29,176 bases of DNA from Akkermansiaceae bacterium UBA2381 (GTDB lineage: Bacteria; Verrucomicrobiota; Verrucomicrobiia; Verrucomicrobiales; DEV007), in contig DDSV01000007.1 of NCBI GenBank assembly GCA_002344215.1, positions 1 to 29,176 of the forward strand, in the 5' to 3' direction. Below, one piece after another: positions 14,173-21,834 of the stretch (its first letter is position 1; each line of letters begins with the position of its first letter). Made by a program: the position numbers and the translations under genes. Under the pieces are notes generated by a model. The model worked only from the letters and a program-made list of their open reading frames with translations. It had not been told where the DNA came from and searched no databases.

Positions 14173-14651
14173 GTGGTGGCGGCTTTGTCAGGCATTAGAG
14201 GGAGGCTGCCGAGGTCCGAGGCGGTGATGGCGTGCCGATAACGGAAGAGACGGTCGAGTTTCCGCTCAACGAGCGGTCGTCCGAAGAGTCGCCCCGCCAG
14301 CCCGAAGGGGAGACGATAGCGGATCGAATCAGTAAGACGCGATTTTTCTCCGTTGATCGCTTCGAAACAGTGGGTGTGCTCCCAGAACGCAAAAGGCCCC
14401 TCGATTTGGCGATCAATAAAGCCGGTGGCAGTGATCTCATGTTCGGCGATCCATCGCTTTTTGAACGGCCCGATCCCCACTTCGATGACGGCGCGGGCTC
14501 CGTCGACAAGTGCCCCGGGCGCCTCGATCACGGTCGCCTTTTCCCAGGGCGGGGTAAGACGGGCGAAGGCCTCCGGGCGGAAGTGCCATTCACGAAGTGC
14601 CTCGACCGGGGCGTCGACTTCGCAACTGCGGGTGAAAGTGAGGTCTGACAT
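14169..14651 (-). CDS. SRPBCC (START-like) ligand-binding protein
   Basis: A 160-aa protein of the SRPBCC fold. It opens with LTFTRSCEVDAPVEALREWHFRPEAFARLTPP, like the cell-division-inhibitor/CDP-paratose-epimerase-associated SRPBCC group. The middle has FKKRWIAEHEI and GPFAFWEHTHCFE, and the end LFRYRH. It would bind a hydrophobic ligand in a deep cavity. ATGA overlap with the flavoenzyme gene downstream suggests that they act on the same lipophilic substrate, which is inference. Confidence 0.88.
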   Translation of the reverse strand: MSDLTFTRSCEVDAPVEALREWHFRPEAFARLTPPWEKATVIEAPGALVDGARAVIEVGIGPFKKRWIAEHEITATGFIDRQIEGPFAFWEHTHCFEAINGEKSRLTDSIRYRLPFGLAGRLFGRPLVERKLDRLFRYRHAITASDLGSLPLMPDKAATT

Positions 14652-14819
14652 GGGGGCAGGGTTACGTTTTTGGGCTCCCTCAGGATAGCGGAAAAAACAG
14701 ATGCCCCGTTCAGAGAATACCTCGGACTATCCCGCTTGCAATGATCCGTCTCCGCTGGCGCAATAGAGCCGGGAAAATGTCGTGTCACTTTGCCCGCTCA
14801 TGGGTCATCCTAGCGATCG

Positions 14820-15959
14820 ATGACCGAACTGACCGAAACGCTCGCCCGTCTCATTTCCATCAACAGCATCAATCCCGAATGGGCCGGTCCCGGGGAGGGG
14901 GAGGCGGGTGCTTTTGTCAGGGCGTTTTTTGAAAGCGCCGGACTGGAGGTGTGGGAGGACGAGGTCCTTCCGGGGCGTTCCAATTTCATCGCGCGTCTTC
15001 CGGGCCGCGATTCAACGCGGTCCGTGCTCCTTGAGGCCCACCTCGATACCGTCTCGGTCGCTGACATGACGATCCCGCCCTTCGATCCGGTGGTTGAAAA
15101 GGGGAGAATCTTCGGTCGCGGCTCCTGCGACACCAAGGCCGGCCTCGCGGCGATGATGGTGGCCATGGCAGGACTTCATCGTGAAGGGCGGCAGCCTGCC
15201 TGCGATGTCTATCTCGGGGCCGTCGTCGATGAGGAGAATGCCTTTCGCGGAGTCCTCAGACTGATCGAATGGATGAGGGAACGCGGGATCCGGCCCTGCG
15301 CGGCACTCGTTGCCGAACCAACCGAAATGCGGGCCGTCACCTGCAACAAGGGTGTCCTGCGCTGGCAGATCGAGACCCGCGGTGTCGCGGCCCACAGCTC
15401 AAAACCCCATCTCGGAAAAAATGCGATCACGGCGATGGCGAAGGTCATTGCCCGTCTCGAGGAGTTTCACGCCACCTTGCGGGAACGGTCCCATCCCCTC
15501 GTCGGCGAGGCGACCGGCACCATTTCCCTGATCGAGGGCGGAGCCCAGGTCAATTTTGTCCCGGAGCGTTGTCTCATCACCCTCGACCGTCGCATGCTGC
15601 CGGGCGAAACCGGTGAGGAAGTGATCGGGCAGTATCGGGACCGCCTCGCCGGGATGGAAGGGATCGAGGTCATCGTGCATGCACCGCGCCTTTCCGACAA
15701 TGCGATGGAGACACCGGCCGACTCACCCTTTGTCCATGCCGTCTCCGCGATCCTCGGCGAATTGGGCCTTGAGGGTGCCCCGGCCGGAGTTCCCTTTGGT
15801 TGTGATGCGACCAAACTTCATCGCGACGGAATCCCGAGTCTCATTTTCGGACCCGGCTCAATTGATCAGGCGCATGCGGCGGTGGAGTATGTCGACCTTG
15901 ATCAGGTCGAGTTAGCACTTGAATTCTACCGTCGTTTTCTGCTCAGCTACCCCTCATGA
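14820..15959 (+). CDS. M20 family metallopeptidase/deacetylase (ArgE/DapE type)
   Basis: A 379-aa dinuclear zinc amidohydrolase of the M20 family. Visible ligands are EAHLDTV (His74, catalytic Asp76), GRGSCDTKAG (bridging Asp104), VDEEN (catalytic base Glu138 and ligand Glu139) and AEPTEM (Glu166). The dimerisation domain starts near GVLRWQIETRGVAAHSS. The length fits ArgE, DapE and related carboxypeptidases, and sequence alone does not separate these. It forms a two-gene operon with the amidohydrolase gene (ATGA overlap at 15956-15959), more like a small catabolic pair than arginine or lysine biosynthesis. Confidence 0.9.
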   Translation: MTELTETLARLISINSINPEWAGPGEGEAGAFVRAFFESAGLEVWEDEVLPGRSNFIARLPGRDSTRSVLLEAHLDTVSVADMTIPPFDPVVEKGRIFGRGSCDTKAGLAAMMVAMAGLHREGRQPACDVYLGAVVDEENAFRGVLRLIEWMRERGIRPCAALVAEPTEMRAVTCNKGVLRWQIETRGVAAHSSKPHLGKNAITAMAKVIARLEEFHATLRERSHPLVGEATGTISLIEGGAQVNFVPERCLITLDRRMLPGETGEEVIGQYRDRLAGMEGIEVIVHAPRLSDNAMETPADSPFVHAVSAILGELGLEGAPAGVPFGCDATKLHRDGIPSLIFGPGSIDQAHAAVEYVDLDQVELALEFYRRFLLSYPS

Positions 15960-16882
15960 ACACCCCCACCAGACGTCGCTTTCTCACCGCCTCGGGATCT
16001 CTTGCCCTCGCCCCTCTGCTAGCCCGGGCCGCCGGGGAGTCCGTCCCGGAAGGGCTCATTGACTCACACGTCCATGTCTGGACAGGTGATAAAAGCAAAT
16101 ACCCCCTTTCCGCCAACTTCAGTGAAAAGGACATGGATCCCGCGGTTTTTACGCCGGAAGATCTTTTTGCCGAACAGAAGGGAACGGGAGTGACGAGAAC
16201 CGTGCTCATTCAGATGAGTTTCTACGAGTTCGACAACCAGTACATGCTTGATGCCATCGAGGCCCATCCCGACCGTTTTCGCGGCGTTGCCATTGTTGAT
16301 GCCTCGGTCGCGGGTGTGGGGGATCGCATGAAAGCTCTTGCCGCGAAAGGGGTGCGCGGTTTCCGCCTCTACGCCTTTCCTGACAAGGTGGCGACCTGGG
16401 CAAAGTCGGATGGAATCCAGGAGATGTGGAAAGTCGGAGCGGAAGAGGGCCTCGCGATGTGCTGCCTGACCGATCCCGCTTCCCTCCCGGTGATTCAGGA
16501 GATGTGTCGCAAGTATCCCGGGACTCCGGTGGTGATCGATCACTTCGCCCGCGTCGGCATGACCGGGGAGGTGGATCAGAAGCAACTCGACCAGCTTCTT
16601 GCGCTCGCGAAGTTTGAGCACACCCGCGTCAAGACCTCAGCCTTCTACGCTCTCGGAAAAAAAGCCCCGCCCTACACCGATCTCGCGCCGATGTTCCGGC
16701 AGGTCCGGGATGCCTTCGGCTCAAAGCGGCTCATGTGGGGATCCGATTGTCCCTATCAGGTGCAGGGCGATCACAGTTACGCGGCCTCCGTCGCCCTGGT
16801 GCAGGAAAAACTCGACTTCCTCAGCAGCGAGGAAAAGGCGGATATCATGATGGGGACAGCGGAGAAATTATTTTTTGCCTGA
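15956..16882 (+). CDS. Tat-exported amidohydrolase (TIM-barrel metal hydrolase)
   Basis: A 308-aa Amidohydrolase_2 family protein (COG3618-like). The N-terminus TRRRFLTASG is a twin-arginine signal followed by a hydrophobic run to ARAAG, so it is exported folded. The metal-site motif DSHVHVW gives His38 and His40. VIDHFAR (His196) and WGSDCPY (Asp264) complete the active site. Members hydrolyse lactones or decarboxylate small aromatic acids. Its exact substrate is unknown. It is translationally coupled to the M20 gene and converges with the aminotransferase gene 10 nt away. Confidence 0.9.
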   Translation: MNTPTRRRFLTASGSLALAPLLARAAGESVPEGLIDSHVHVWTGDKSKYPLSANFSEKDMDPAVFTPEDLFAEQKGTGVTRTVLIQMSFYEFDNQYMLDAIEAHPDRFRGVAIVDASVAGVGDRMKALAAKGVRGFRLYAFPDKVATWAKSDGIQEMWKVGAEEGLAMCCLTDPASLPVIQEMCRKYPGTPVVIDHFARVGMTGEVDQKQLDQLLALAKFEHTRVKTSAFYALGKKAPPYTDLAPMFRQVRDAFGSKRLMWGSDCPYQVQGDHSYAASVALVQEKLDFLSSEEKADIMMGTAEKLFFA

Positions 16883-16892
16883 CCGCCTCGCC

Positions 16893-18020
16893 TTACTCCT
16901 CGAACTCGGCCAGCGCGGCGAGCACGGCATCGATATCTCCCACACGCGTGTATCCGTGGATCGCAAAGCGGATGCGTCCCGCCTGATGCATCACGTGAAT
17001 GCCGCGTGAGAGAAGATGGACGTGGATGGCAGCGTCGTGCTGCGTCTTCATGGCCACGATGCCCCCGGTGTTCCCCGGCTGATGCGGGGAGAGGGTCAGG
17101 TAGCCAAGATCGGAAAGCCCATTGTGGAGACGGGCGACGAGCGGGTCGGCGTGGTTGGCAATTGCCGCCACGGTTTCCCGGTTCAGAACCTCAATCCCTG
17201 CCCGGAGCGCGTAGACCGCCGGATAGGAGGGCATGCCGACGGTGAATCCCCTGACCCCGGGGAAGGGTTCGGCCCGGACAAAGCGATCATTGTCGAAGGC
17301 GTTGGCGAGATTGTACCAGCCTCCCGCCCGCACCACGATGCGCTCGCGGGCATGGTTCGGAACCGCCACGACACATCCTCCGTGAGTTCCGAGGAGCCAC
17401 TTGTAGGTGCTCGCAAAAAGGCAGTCGGCGTCGAGGCAGTCGAGCACGACACGTCCCGCCGCCTGGGTCACATCGACGGCCAGGATGGCCTGCGGGGCCT
17501 TTGCCCTGACAAGATCACGAAAAGGAGCCCACTCCAGCCGGTAACCGGTGAGGAAACTGACGAGTGAGACCTGCACGAGACGGGTGCGTTCGTCGAGCAG
17601 GGCGGAAAGCCCGTCGAGGTCGAGCACTCCGTTGTGGTGCTCCCAAAGCCTCACTTCCGGCTGACCTGCTGTTTGCAGCCAGGGAGTCACTCCGGAAGGG
17701 AAATCGAGATTGGTGATGAGCAGGTTGTCACCGGGAGAGAAAGGAATTGCCGCCGCAAGAAGATTGTAGGCCTCCGAAGTCGAGGAGCAGAATGAGACCT
17801 CATCGGCCGAGAGCCCGAGGAGGGCGGCGGTTTCCTCGCGGCAGGCATCAAACTCGCGGGCGAAGAGGATACGACCGTCCATGCCCTTGATCTTGTGGGA
17901 GTGGTAACGTTGCAGAGCCTCGCCCGCGCCCCGGGGGGGGATTCCCTCGGCGGCGGTGTTGAGGTAGACCATTTCGCTGAGCGAAGGAAAATCACGTTCT
18001 CGGTCGGTATCGTTTAGCAT
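16893..18020 (-). CDS. Class V aminotransferase (cysteine desulfurase/epimerase-like)
   Basis: A 375-aa PLP enzyme of the aminotransferase class V group. Landmarks are VYLNTAAEGIPP (19-29), FCSSTSEAYNLLAA (phosphate and ring-binding region, 77-90), AVDVTQAAG (Asp183 and Gln186 contacting PLP) and STYKWLLGTHG, whose Lys207 forms the Schiff base. It resembles isopenicillin-N-epimerase-like or selenocysteine-lyase-like members more than housekeeping IscS. No active-site Cys loop of a canonical SufS is evident. It converges on the amidohydrolase gene, leaving only 10 nt between stops. Confidence 0.9.
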   Translation of the reverse strand: MLNDTDRERDFPSLSEMVYLNTAAEGIPPRGAGEALQRYHSHKIKGMDGRILFAREFDACREETAALLGLSADEVSFCSSTSEAYNLLAAAIPFSPGDNLLITNLDFPSGVTPWLQTAGQPEVRLWEHHNGVLDLDGLSALLDERTRLVQVSLVSFLTGYRLEWAPFRDLVRAKAPQAILAVDVTQAAGRVVLDCLDADCLFASTYKWLLGTHGGCVVAVPNHARERIVVRAGGWYNLANAFDNDRFVRAEPFPGVRGFTVGMPSYPAVYALRAGIEVLNRETVAAIANHADPLVARLHNGLSDLGYLTLSPHQPGNTGGIVAMKTQHDAAIHVHLLSRGIHVMHQAGRIRFAIHGYTRVGDIDAVLAALAEFEE

Positions 18021-18177
18021 GGGAAATGTATATACTCACAGATGGCCTGGCCGTCAGCACGTCATCGGGGAAAGTTTCGACGCCTTTTCGTATTGACGGG
18101 TTTCCAGTGCGTTCACGGGATCGAAAATCAATTGTGCCGACCGGTGCGGTCTTTCGAGCGTAGACTTGCCGTTCCGT

Positions 18178-18450
18178 ATGAAGAAAAACAACGTGCTCGC
18201 CCACATCCAGGACCTGGAGGACCGGATCATCAACCGATTCTGTTCAGTCACCCGACGGCTGCACCGGAAGATGGAGTGGTTCGAGGACACGACCCCCTAT
18301 GAGATGCTGGAGCCCGTCATTCGGGACGAGATTGTCTTTTACGAAGCCCGCGGCTTTTATCTCTTTCAGGAACCGTGGCTGGAGCACGAACCCTTCAACC
18401 ACCGTTTCCGGGTGGTCCTGACTTTTCGTCCGACGGAGTCGAATCGTTAG
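18178..18450 (+). CDS. Conserved-looking small hypothetical protein
   Basis: A 90-aa charged protein (MKKNNVLAHIQDLEDRIINR). It contains TPYEMLEPVIRDEIVFYEARGFYLFQEP, a regular amphipathic pattern suggesting a folded domain. The ATG at 18178 is preferred to a TTG at 18166. I do not recognise the family. Its last 56 bases overlap the 3' end of the convergent phosphatase gene, unusually long for convergent genes. Confidence 0.6.
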   Translation: MKKNNVLAHIQDLEDRIINRFCSVTRRLHRKMEWFEDTTPYEMLEPVIRDEIVFYEARGFYLFQEPWLEHEPFNHRFRVVLTFRPTESNR

Positions 18451-19615
18451 GCGACTCCTCGGTGAATCTCTGCACGACGCGGTCGGCAAGGGAGGGAAGA
18501 TCTTCTGAAATCACCGCGGCGACGGCGTCGCGTTGTTCTTCCGATATCCATCCGGCTGCGGCGAGAAGGGCGGCGGCCTCGGCATAGTCCGAGAAAAAGT
18601 GGATTGCGGTCGGATGACCGTCGAGTTTGGCCGCCTCCGCCTCGAACATCGCGATGCGCTTCGGGTTGCTGACCTTATGGATCAGGATCATGGCGACACG
18701 ATCGGGGTGCTCCAGAGCCGCCTCGATGTAGATGGGTGCATCAACAAGGCTCGTGTCCCCCAGGAAAATGGCAGGTTTGCCAGGATACCAGGAAAGGATG
18801 CGCCGGATCGCGTCGATTTTATGATCGCGGTGGCTGCGCTTCAGCCATTTGTCCTCGTCGAGACCCCAGTCGGTCATGAAAAAGGGACCGAGAGGCAGAC
18901 CGTTCTCATTAAAAATCAGTTCGAGGAGACCGTGCAGGTTGTAGGGGGAACTCGTCACGTAGGCGAGGGGATTGCGATGACCGGAGGAGGCATCGGGACC
19001 TGTCCGCAGGTGTTTGTAGAGTTCGACGACCCCGGGGAAGAGCTGGCGGGTGAGAGCGTTGCCGAGGAGTGTGGTCGCGATCATGCTGAGGATCTTTCCC
19101 GCATGGGTCACGAGGACAGTGTCATCCACGTCGCTGAGAATGACACAATGAGGTTGCGAAGCCGGCCGGGCGATGGGCCAGGTCGCGGAAGGGGAGACTT
19201 CGGACTCGGGCAATTCGATGAGAAGTTCATCGGAGGGCGCGTTCTCCAGTTCGAGTTCGACCTCGAAATAACCTTCACGATCGGCCCGAACCGGGACGGT
19301 CTCCCCTCCCGCGCTGAACTGAATGAGCGAATAGGGACGCTCCGGTGTGCACCAGCGGCGCAGCATGTGATAGAGGTTTACGAGAGCGGGATCGTCGACA
19401 CTGGGATGCGGCCAGGTCCGGGCGAGGAGAGCGCGCCCTTTGATCGAGACGCCACTCTCATGCCGGATCGCGTGGTAGATTTCAGCCACCATGGGCTTGC
19501 CAAGCCGCCCCGTGAGCCGGGCGAGGCAACGGTGAAACGCGTCGTAAACCTTTTCGACCTGGAGCACCAGTTTGAGAAACCAGCGGCGTTTTTTCAGCGG
19601 GGTGGAGGAAGACAT
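18395..19615 (-). CDS. APP1-type phosphatidate phosphatase (DUF2183)
   Basis: A 406-aa protein with the DUF2183/APP1 catalytic domain. The HAD-type motif SDVDDTVLVTH gives catalytic Asp162 and Asp164. AYVTSSPYNLHGLLELI supplies the second HAD motif, and PAIFLGDTSLVDAPIY the DxxxD-type metal site. Yeast App1 removes phosphate from phosphatidic acid; bacterial proteins of this family are largely uncharacterised. The N-terminal 150 residues have a beta-sandwich-like part (REGYFEVELELENAPSDELLIELP) as usual for the family. The C-terminal 50 residues are variable and acidic. Likely cytosolic or peripheral, since no signal peptide is seen. Confidence 0.85.
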   Translation of the reverse strand: MSSSTPLKKRRWFLKLVLQVEKVYDAFHRCLARLTGRLGKPMVAEIYHAIRHESGVSIKGRALLARTWPHPSVDDPALVNLYHMLRRWCTPERPYSLIQFSAGGETVPVRADREGYFEVELELENAPSDELLIELPESEVSPSATWPIARPASQPHCVILSDVDDTVLVTHAGKILSMIATTLLGNALTRQLFPGVVELYKHLRTGPDASSGHRNPLAYVTSSPYNLHGLLELIFNENGLPLGPFFMTDWGLDEDKWLKRSHRDHKIDAIRRILSWYPGKPAIFLGDTSLVDAPIYIEAALEHPDRVAMILIHKVSNPKRIAMFEAEAAKLDGHPTAIHFFSDYAEAAALLAAAGWISEEQRDAVAAVISEDLPSLADRVVQRFTEESPNDSTPSDEKSGPPGNGG

Positions 19616-19729
19616 GAAGAGTAAAAACCCGCGATTCTACCGGGTTCGGTCGGTGAATCAAGAGGGTCATCTCTTCAGTTTCCACAGAACTGCCCCGGGG
19701 GCGAGGCTATTCTTGCTGTCCACGGCTAA

Positions 19730-19765
19730 TTGATAAAGCTTGCTTAATAATATAAATACTATAAT
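19730..19765 (+). promoter_or_regulatory. Candidate promoter of the 19774 operon
   Basis: An AT-rich block in GC-rich surroundings. A perfect TATAAT lies at 19760-19765, 8 nt before the ATG, which would suggest leaderless or near-leaderless transcription. A second TATAAA at 19751-19756 has TTGATA at 19730-19735 as a 15-nt-spaced -35 candidate. No ribosome-binding site is seen at normal spacing. Confidence 0.4.
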
Positions 19766-19773
19766 TTTGAGGC

Positions 19774-20538
19774 ATGTTTGGATCGCCCCTTGCCGCGACT
19801 GATGAGTTCCGCCTCTCCGGGGCGGACCTGCTTACTGTGGCCGCGGCTCTGGATGAGGAGGAGCTGATCCGATCCGGGATGGCGCCGGCACAGGCGGAGG
19901 CGGTCGCCAAATGCGCGCGCTGGACTACCACCTATCCGCTCAAGCGGGTCAAAAAGCACCGTCGTGTCGAGGCCATCTGCCCCATGGTCGCTCCCGCTCT
20001 CGCTGCCGGGAGTCTGTATTTTGCCAAAGGGGAGGTCAGTGATCGTGAAGTGCCGCTCACAGAACTCGACCGTCTCCTTCGCGAGGGAGCGTCTGTGTTT
20101 CAAGATCACGTGAGTGCTGACGATCCTCGTCTGCGGTGTCTGGTCCTTGTATTGCCGGGAGCGAAAGGATCGCGGCTCCTTGAAGCGACCGATCCGGCTC
20201 GGGGCATCAAGAACGAACTTCTGAAACGCGGCATCCTCGTAGGCGAATTTTTTCCGGGCTGTCCTTTTGCGACAACCTTCAACCCCCGTCTCTTTGCCCT
20301 CAGGTCTCCGGTGCCGATGTATGTTTTCCGCAGTTTCATCGAATCGGACTGGCGTTTCATCTGCCAGATTCCCGAATGGCAGCGCACCTATCGTGAGCGA
20401 TTCGGGGAACCTCCTGCAAAGCTTCGTCACCTCGGCAGTCCGCTCTGGAGGCTGAAACAAAAGATTGGCTGGAGGATAGCCGCGGTAAGCCGCCGCCTTT
20501 TTCCCAAGGCTCATTTGCCAATCGACCTTGAGTCATGA
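19774..20538 (+). CDS. DUF6875-like protein
   Basis: A 254-aa protein. RRVEAICPMVAPALAAGSLYFAKGE (starting near residue 63) matches my memory of DUF6875 proteins, which have a CPF/CPM motif after an R-x-G/E opening. PGCPFATTFNPRLFALRSPVPMYVFRSF, near the C-terminus, also fits the group. No catalytic function is known to me. The C-terminal 40 residues are basic. Its stop overlaps the start of the acyltransferase gene (ATGA at 20535-20538), so the two proteins are probably made together. Confidence 0.55.
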   Translation: MFGSPLAATDEFRLSGADLLTVAAALDEEELIRSGMAPAQAEAVAKCARWTTTYPLKRVKKHRRVEAICPMVAPALAAGSLYFAKGEVSDREVPLTELDRLLREGASVFQDHVSADDPRLRCLVLVLPGAKGSRLLEATDPARGIKNELLKRGILVGEFFPGCPFATTFNPRLFALRSPVPMYVFRSFIESDWRFICQIPEWQRTYRERFGEPPAKLRHLGSPLWRLKQKIGWRIAAVSRRLFPKAHLPIDLES

Positions 20539-21740
20539 GTGTGCCGCCCCATCCACTTGAGAGTGATCTCCATTCTCCGTTGCGCCTGAACGCCGGGGCG
20601 GGAGTCTCGCATCATCTAGCTCCGTCCGACCTCCGTCTTCTTCCCCGCGCCGTCCGCCCGGAACTGCGGATTCATCATTCTCTCCGCGACCTGGAGGCTC
20701 TGGAAAGTGCCTGGCGGAGGCTCACTCCCGCGCATGCTTCGCCCTTTCAGACCTTTTCCTGGAATCTCGCCTGGTATCGGAGCTATGCGGATGTCGCGCG
20801 ACGTCCCCTCATTTTTGAACTCGTTCAGGACGGGGCCACGTTGGCCCTTTTGCCGTGCTATCTCTCCGGAAAAACGATCCGTCTGGCGGGAGATCTTACC
20901 GGAGACTATCAGGATGCAGTCGCCGCCACGGCTCAGTCGGTCGAGACTCTTCTTTCCCATTTGCTCGACTGGTTGCAGGGGGAGGGGAGAAAATTCCATT
21001 TTCATTTTCAAAAACTCTCCAGTGAGGGATTTCTCTTCAAGGCGCTCAGCGAAAGCAACGAGCTCCCGGACCGGGCCCTTCTCTACCGGAAATTCTATGT
21101 GCCCTGTCCGTATGCGCTATTGAACGGAGGATTGGACGGCTACCTCGCCTCGCTCCCCCGGAAGCGGCGTCAGGATCTGAGGAATTCTCTCAACCGGCTC
21201 GAGAGAGAGGCTCCCTTTGCCCGGGTGACGATGCTTCGTGATTACGAGATCCGCGTTGATGATCTTGAAAATGCAGCCGGATTCCACACGGAGCATTTCC
21301 GTAAAGAGGGGAAAAGCCCTTTTGAGGATTCCCGCCTTCTGAGCCTGTTCGCAGAGGTCGTTAAAGATCCCGAGGTGGGATTTACGCTCGCTTTCATGAC
21401 CCATCGCGGTGATCTCCTCTCGGTCGATTTCGGGTTCGTGCGCGGGGGTCGATACTACGGTTATCTCACCGCCTTCGACGGAAACTTTGCCCATCTCGCT
21501 CCCGGCAAATGTCTCCTCTTGAAACGCATTGATGAATGGGCCCGGGAGGATGGCGTCGAGACTCTCGACTTTCTTTCCGGCGGAGAAGCCTACAAGAGGG
21601 GGTTTACCGGCGACTCCGCCTACGCCGTCTGGTCCATGCGACTGATGCCCCGGGATTTCAAAAACCGGATTCGCTCTCTCGGTCTCGAAAGCAATAAGCG
21701 CCTGCGGCGGTTGGCAAAAGCGGTGTTGGGGAAAAGCTGA
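20535..21740 (+). CDS. GNAT-like acyltransferase, BioF2/CelD type
   Basis: A 401-aa protein with the double-GNAT layout of the GNAT_acetyltransf_6 (BioF2/CelD/FemAB-like) family. The N-terminal half has LEALESAWRRLT...FQTFSWNLAWYR and the typical LALLPCYLSG strand. The C-terminal half has YYGYLTAFDGNFAHLAPGKCLLLKRIDEWA, then LDFLSGGEAYKRGFTG. Such proteins transfer acyl or aminoacyl groups during envelope polysaccharide or exopolysaccharide assembly. The substrate is unknown. It sits between the DUF6875-like gene (ATGA overlap) and the DUF2779 gene. Confidence 0.85.
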   Translation: MSVPPHPLESDLHSPLRLNAGAGVSHHLAPSDLRLLPRAVRPELRIHHSLRDLEALESAWRRLTPAHASPFQTFSWNLAWYRSYADVARRPLIFELVQDGATLALLPCYLSGKTIRLAGDLTGDYQDAVAATAQSVETLLSHLLDWLQGEGRKFHFHFQKLSSEGFLFKALSESNELPDRALLYRKFYVPCPYALLNGGLDGYLASLPRKRRQDLRNSLNRLEREAPFARVTMLRDYEIRVDDLENAAGFHTEHFRKEGKSPFEDSRLLSLFAEVVKDPEVGFTLAFMTHRGDLLSVDFGFVRGGRYYGYLTAFDGNFAHLAPGKCLLLKRIDEWAREDGVETLDFLSGGEAYKRGFTGDSAYAVWSMRLMPRDFKNRIRSLGLESNKRLRRLAKAVLGKS

Positions 21741-21834
21741 AGGGTTGAAAGGCGGCGACTTTCTGTGGCGCTCCGGGTTGAATCTTCAGGCTTTCAACTC
21801 GTCAGTTTCCCTGATTTGCTCTTCCCCGTCCAAG

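Noticed and set aside
18533..19624. A 363-aa + strand open frame opposite the APP1-type gene
   Set aside because: The minus strand carries all HAD motifs of DUF2183; the + frame has no recognisable motif.
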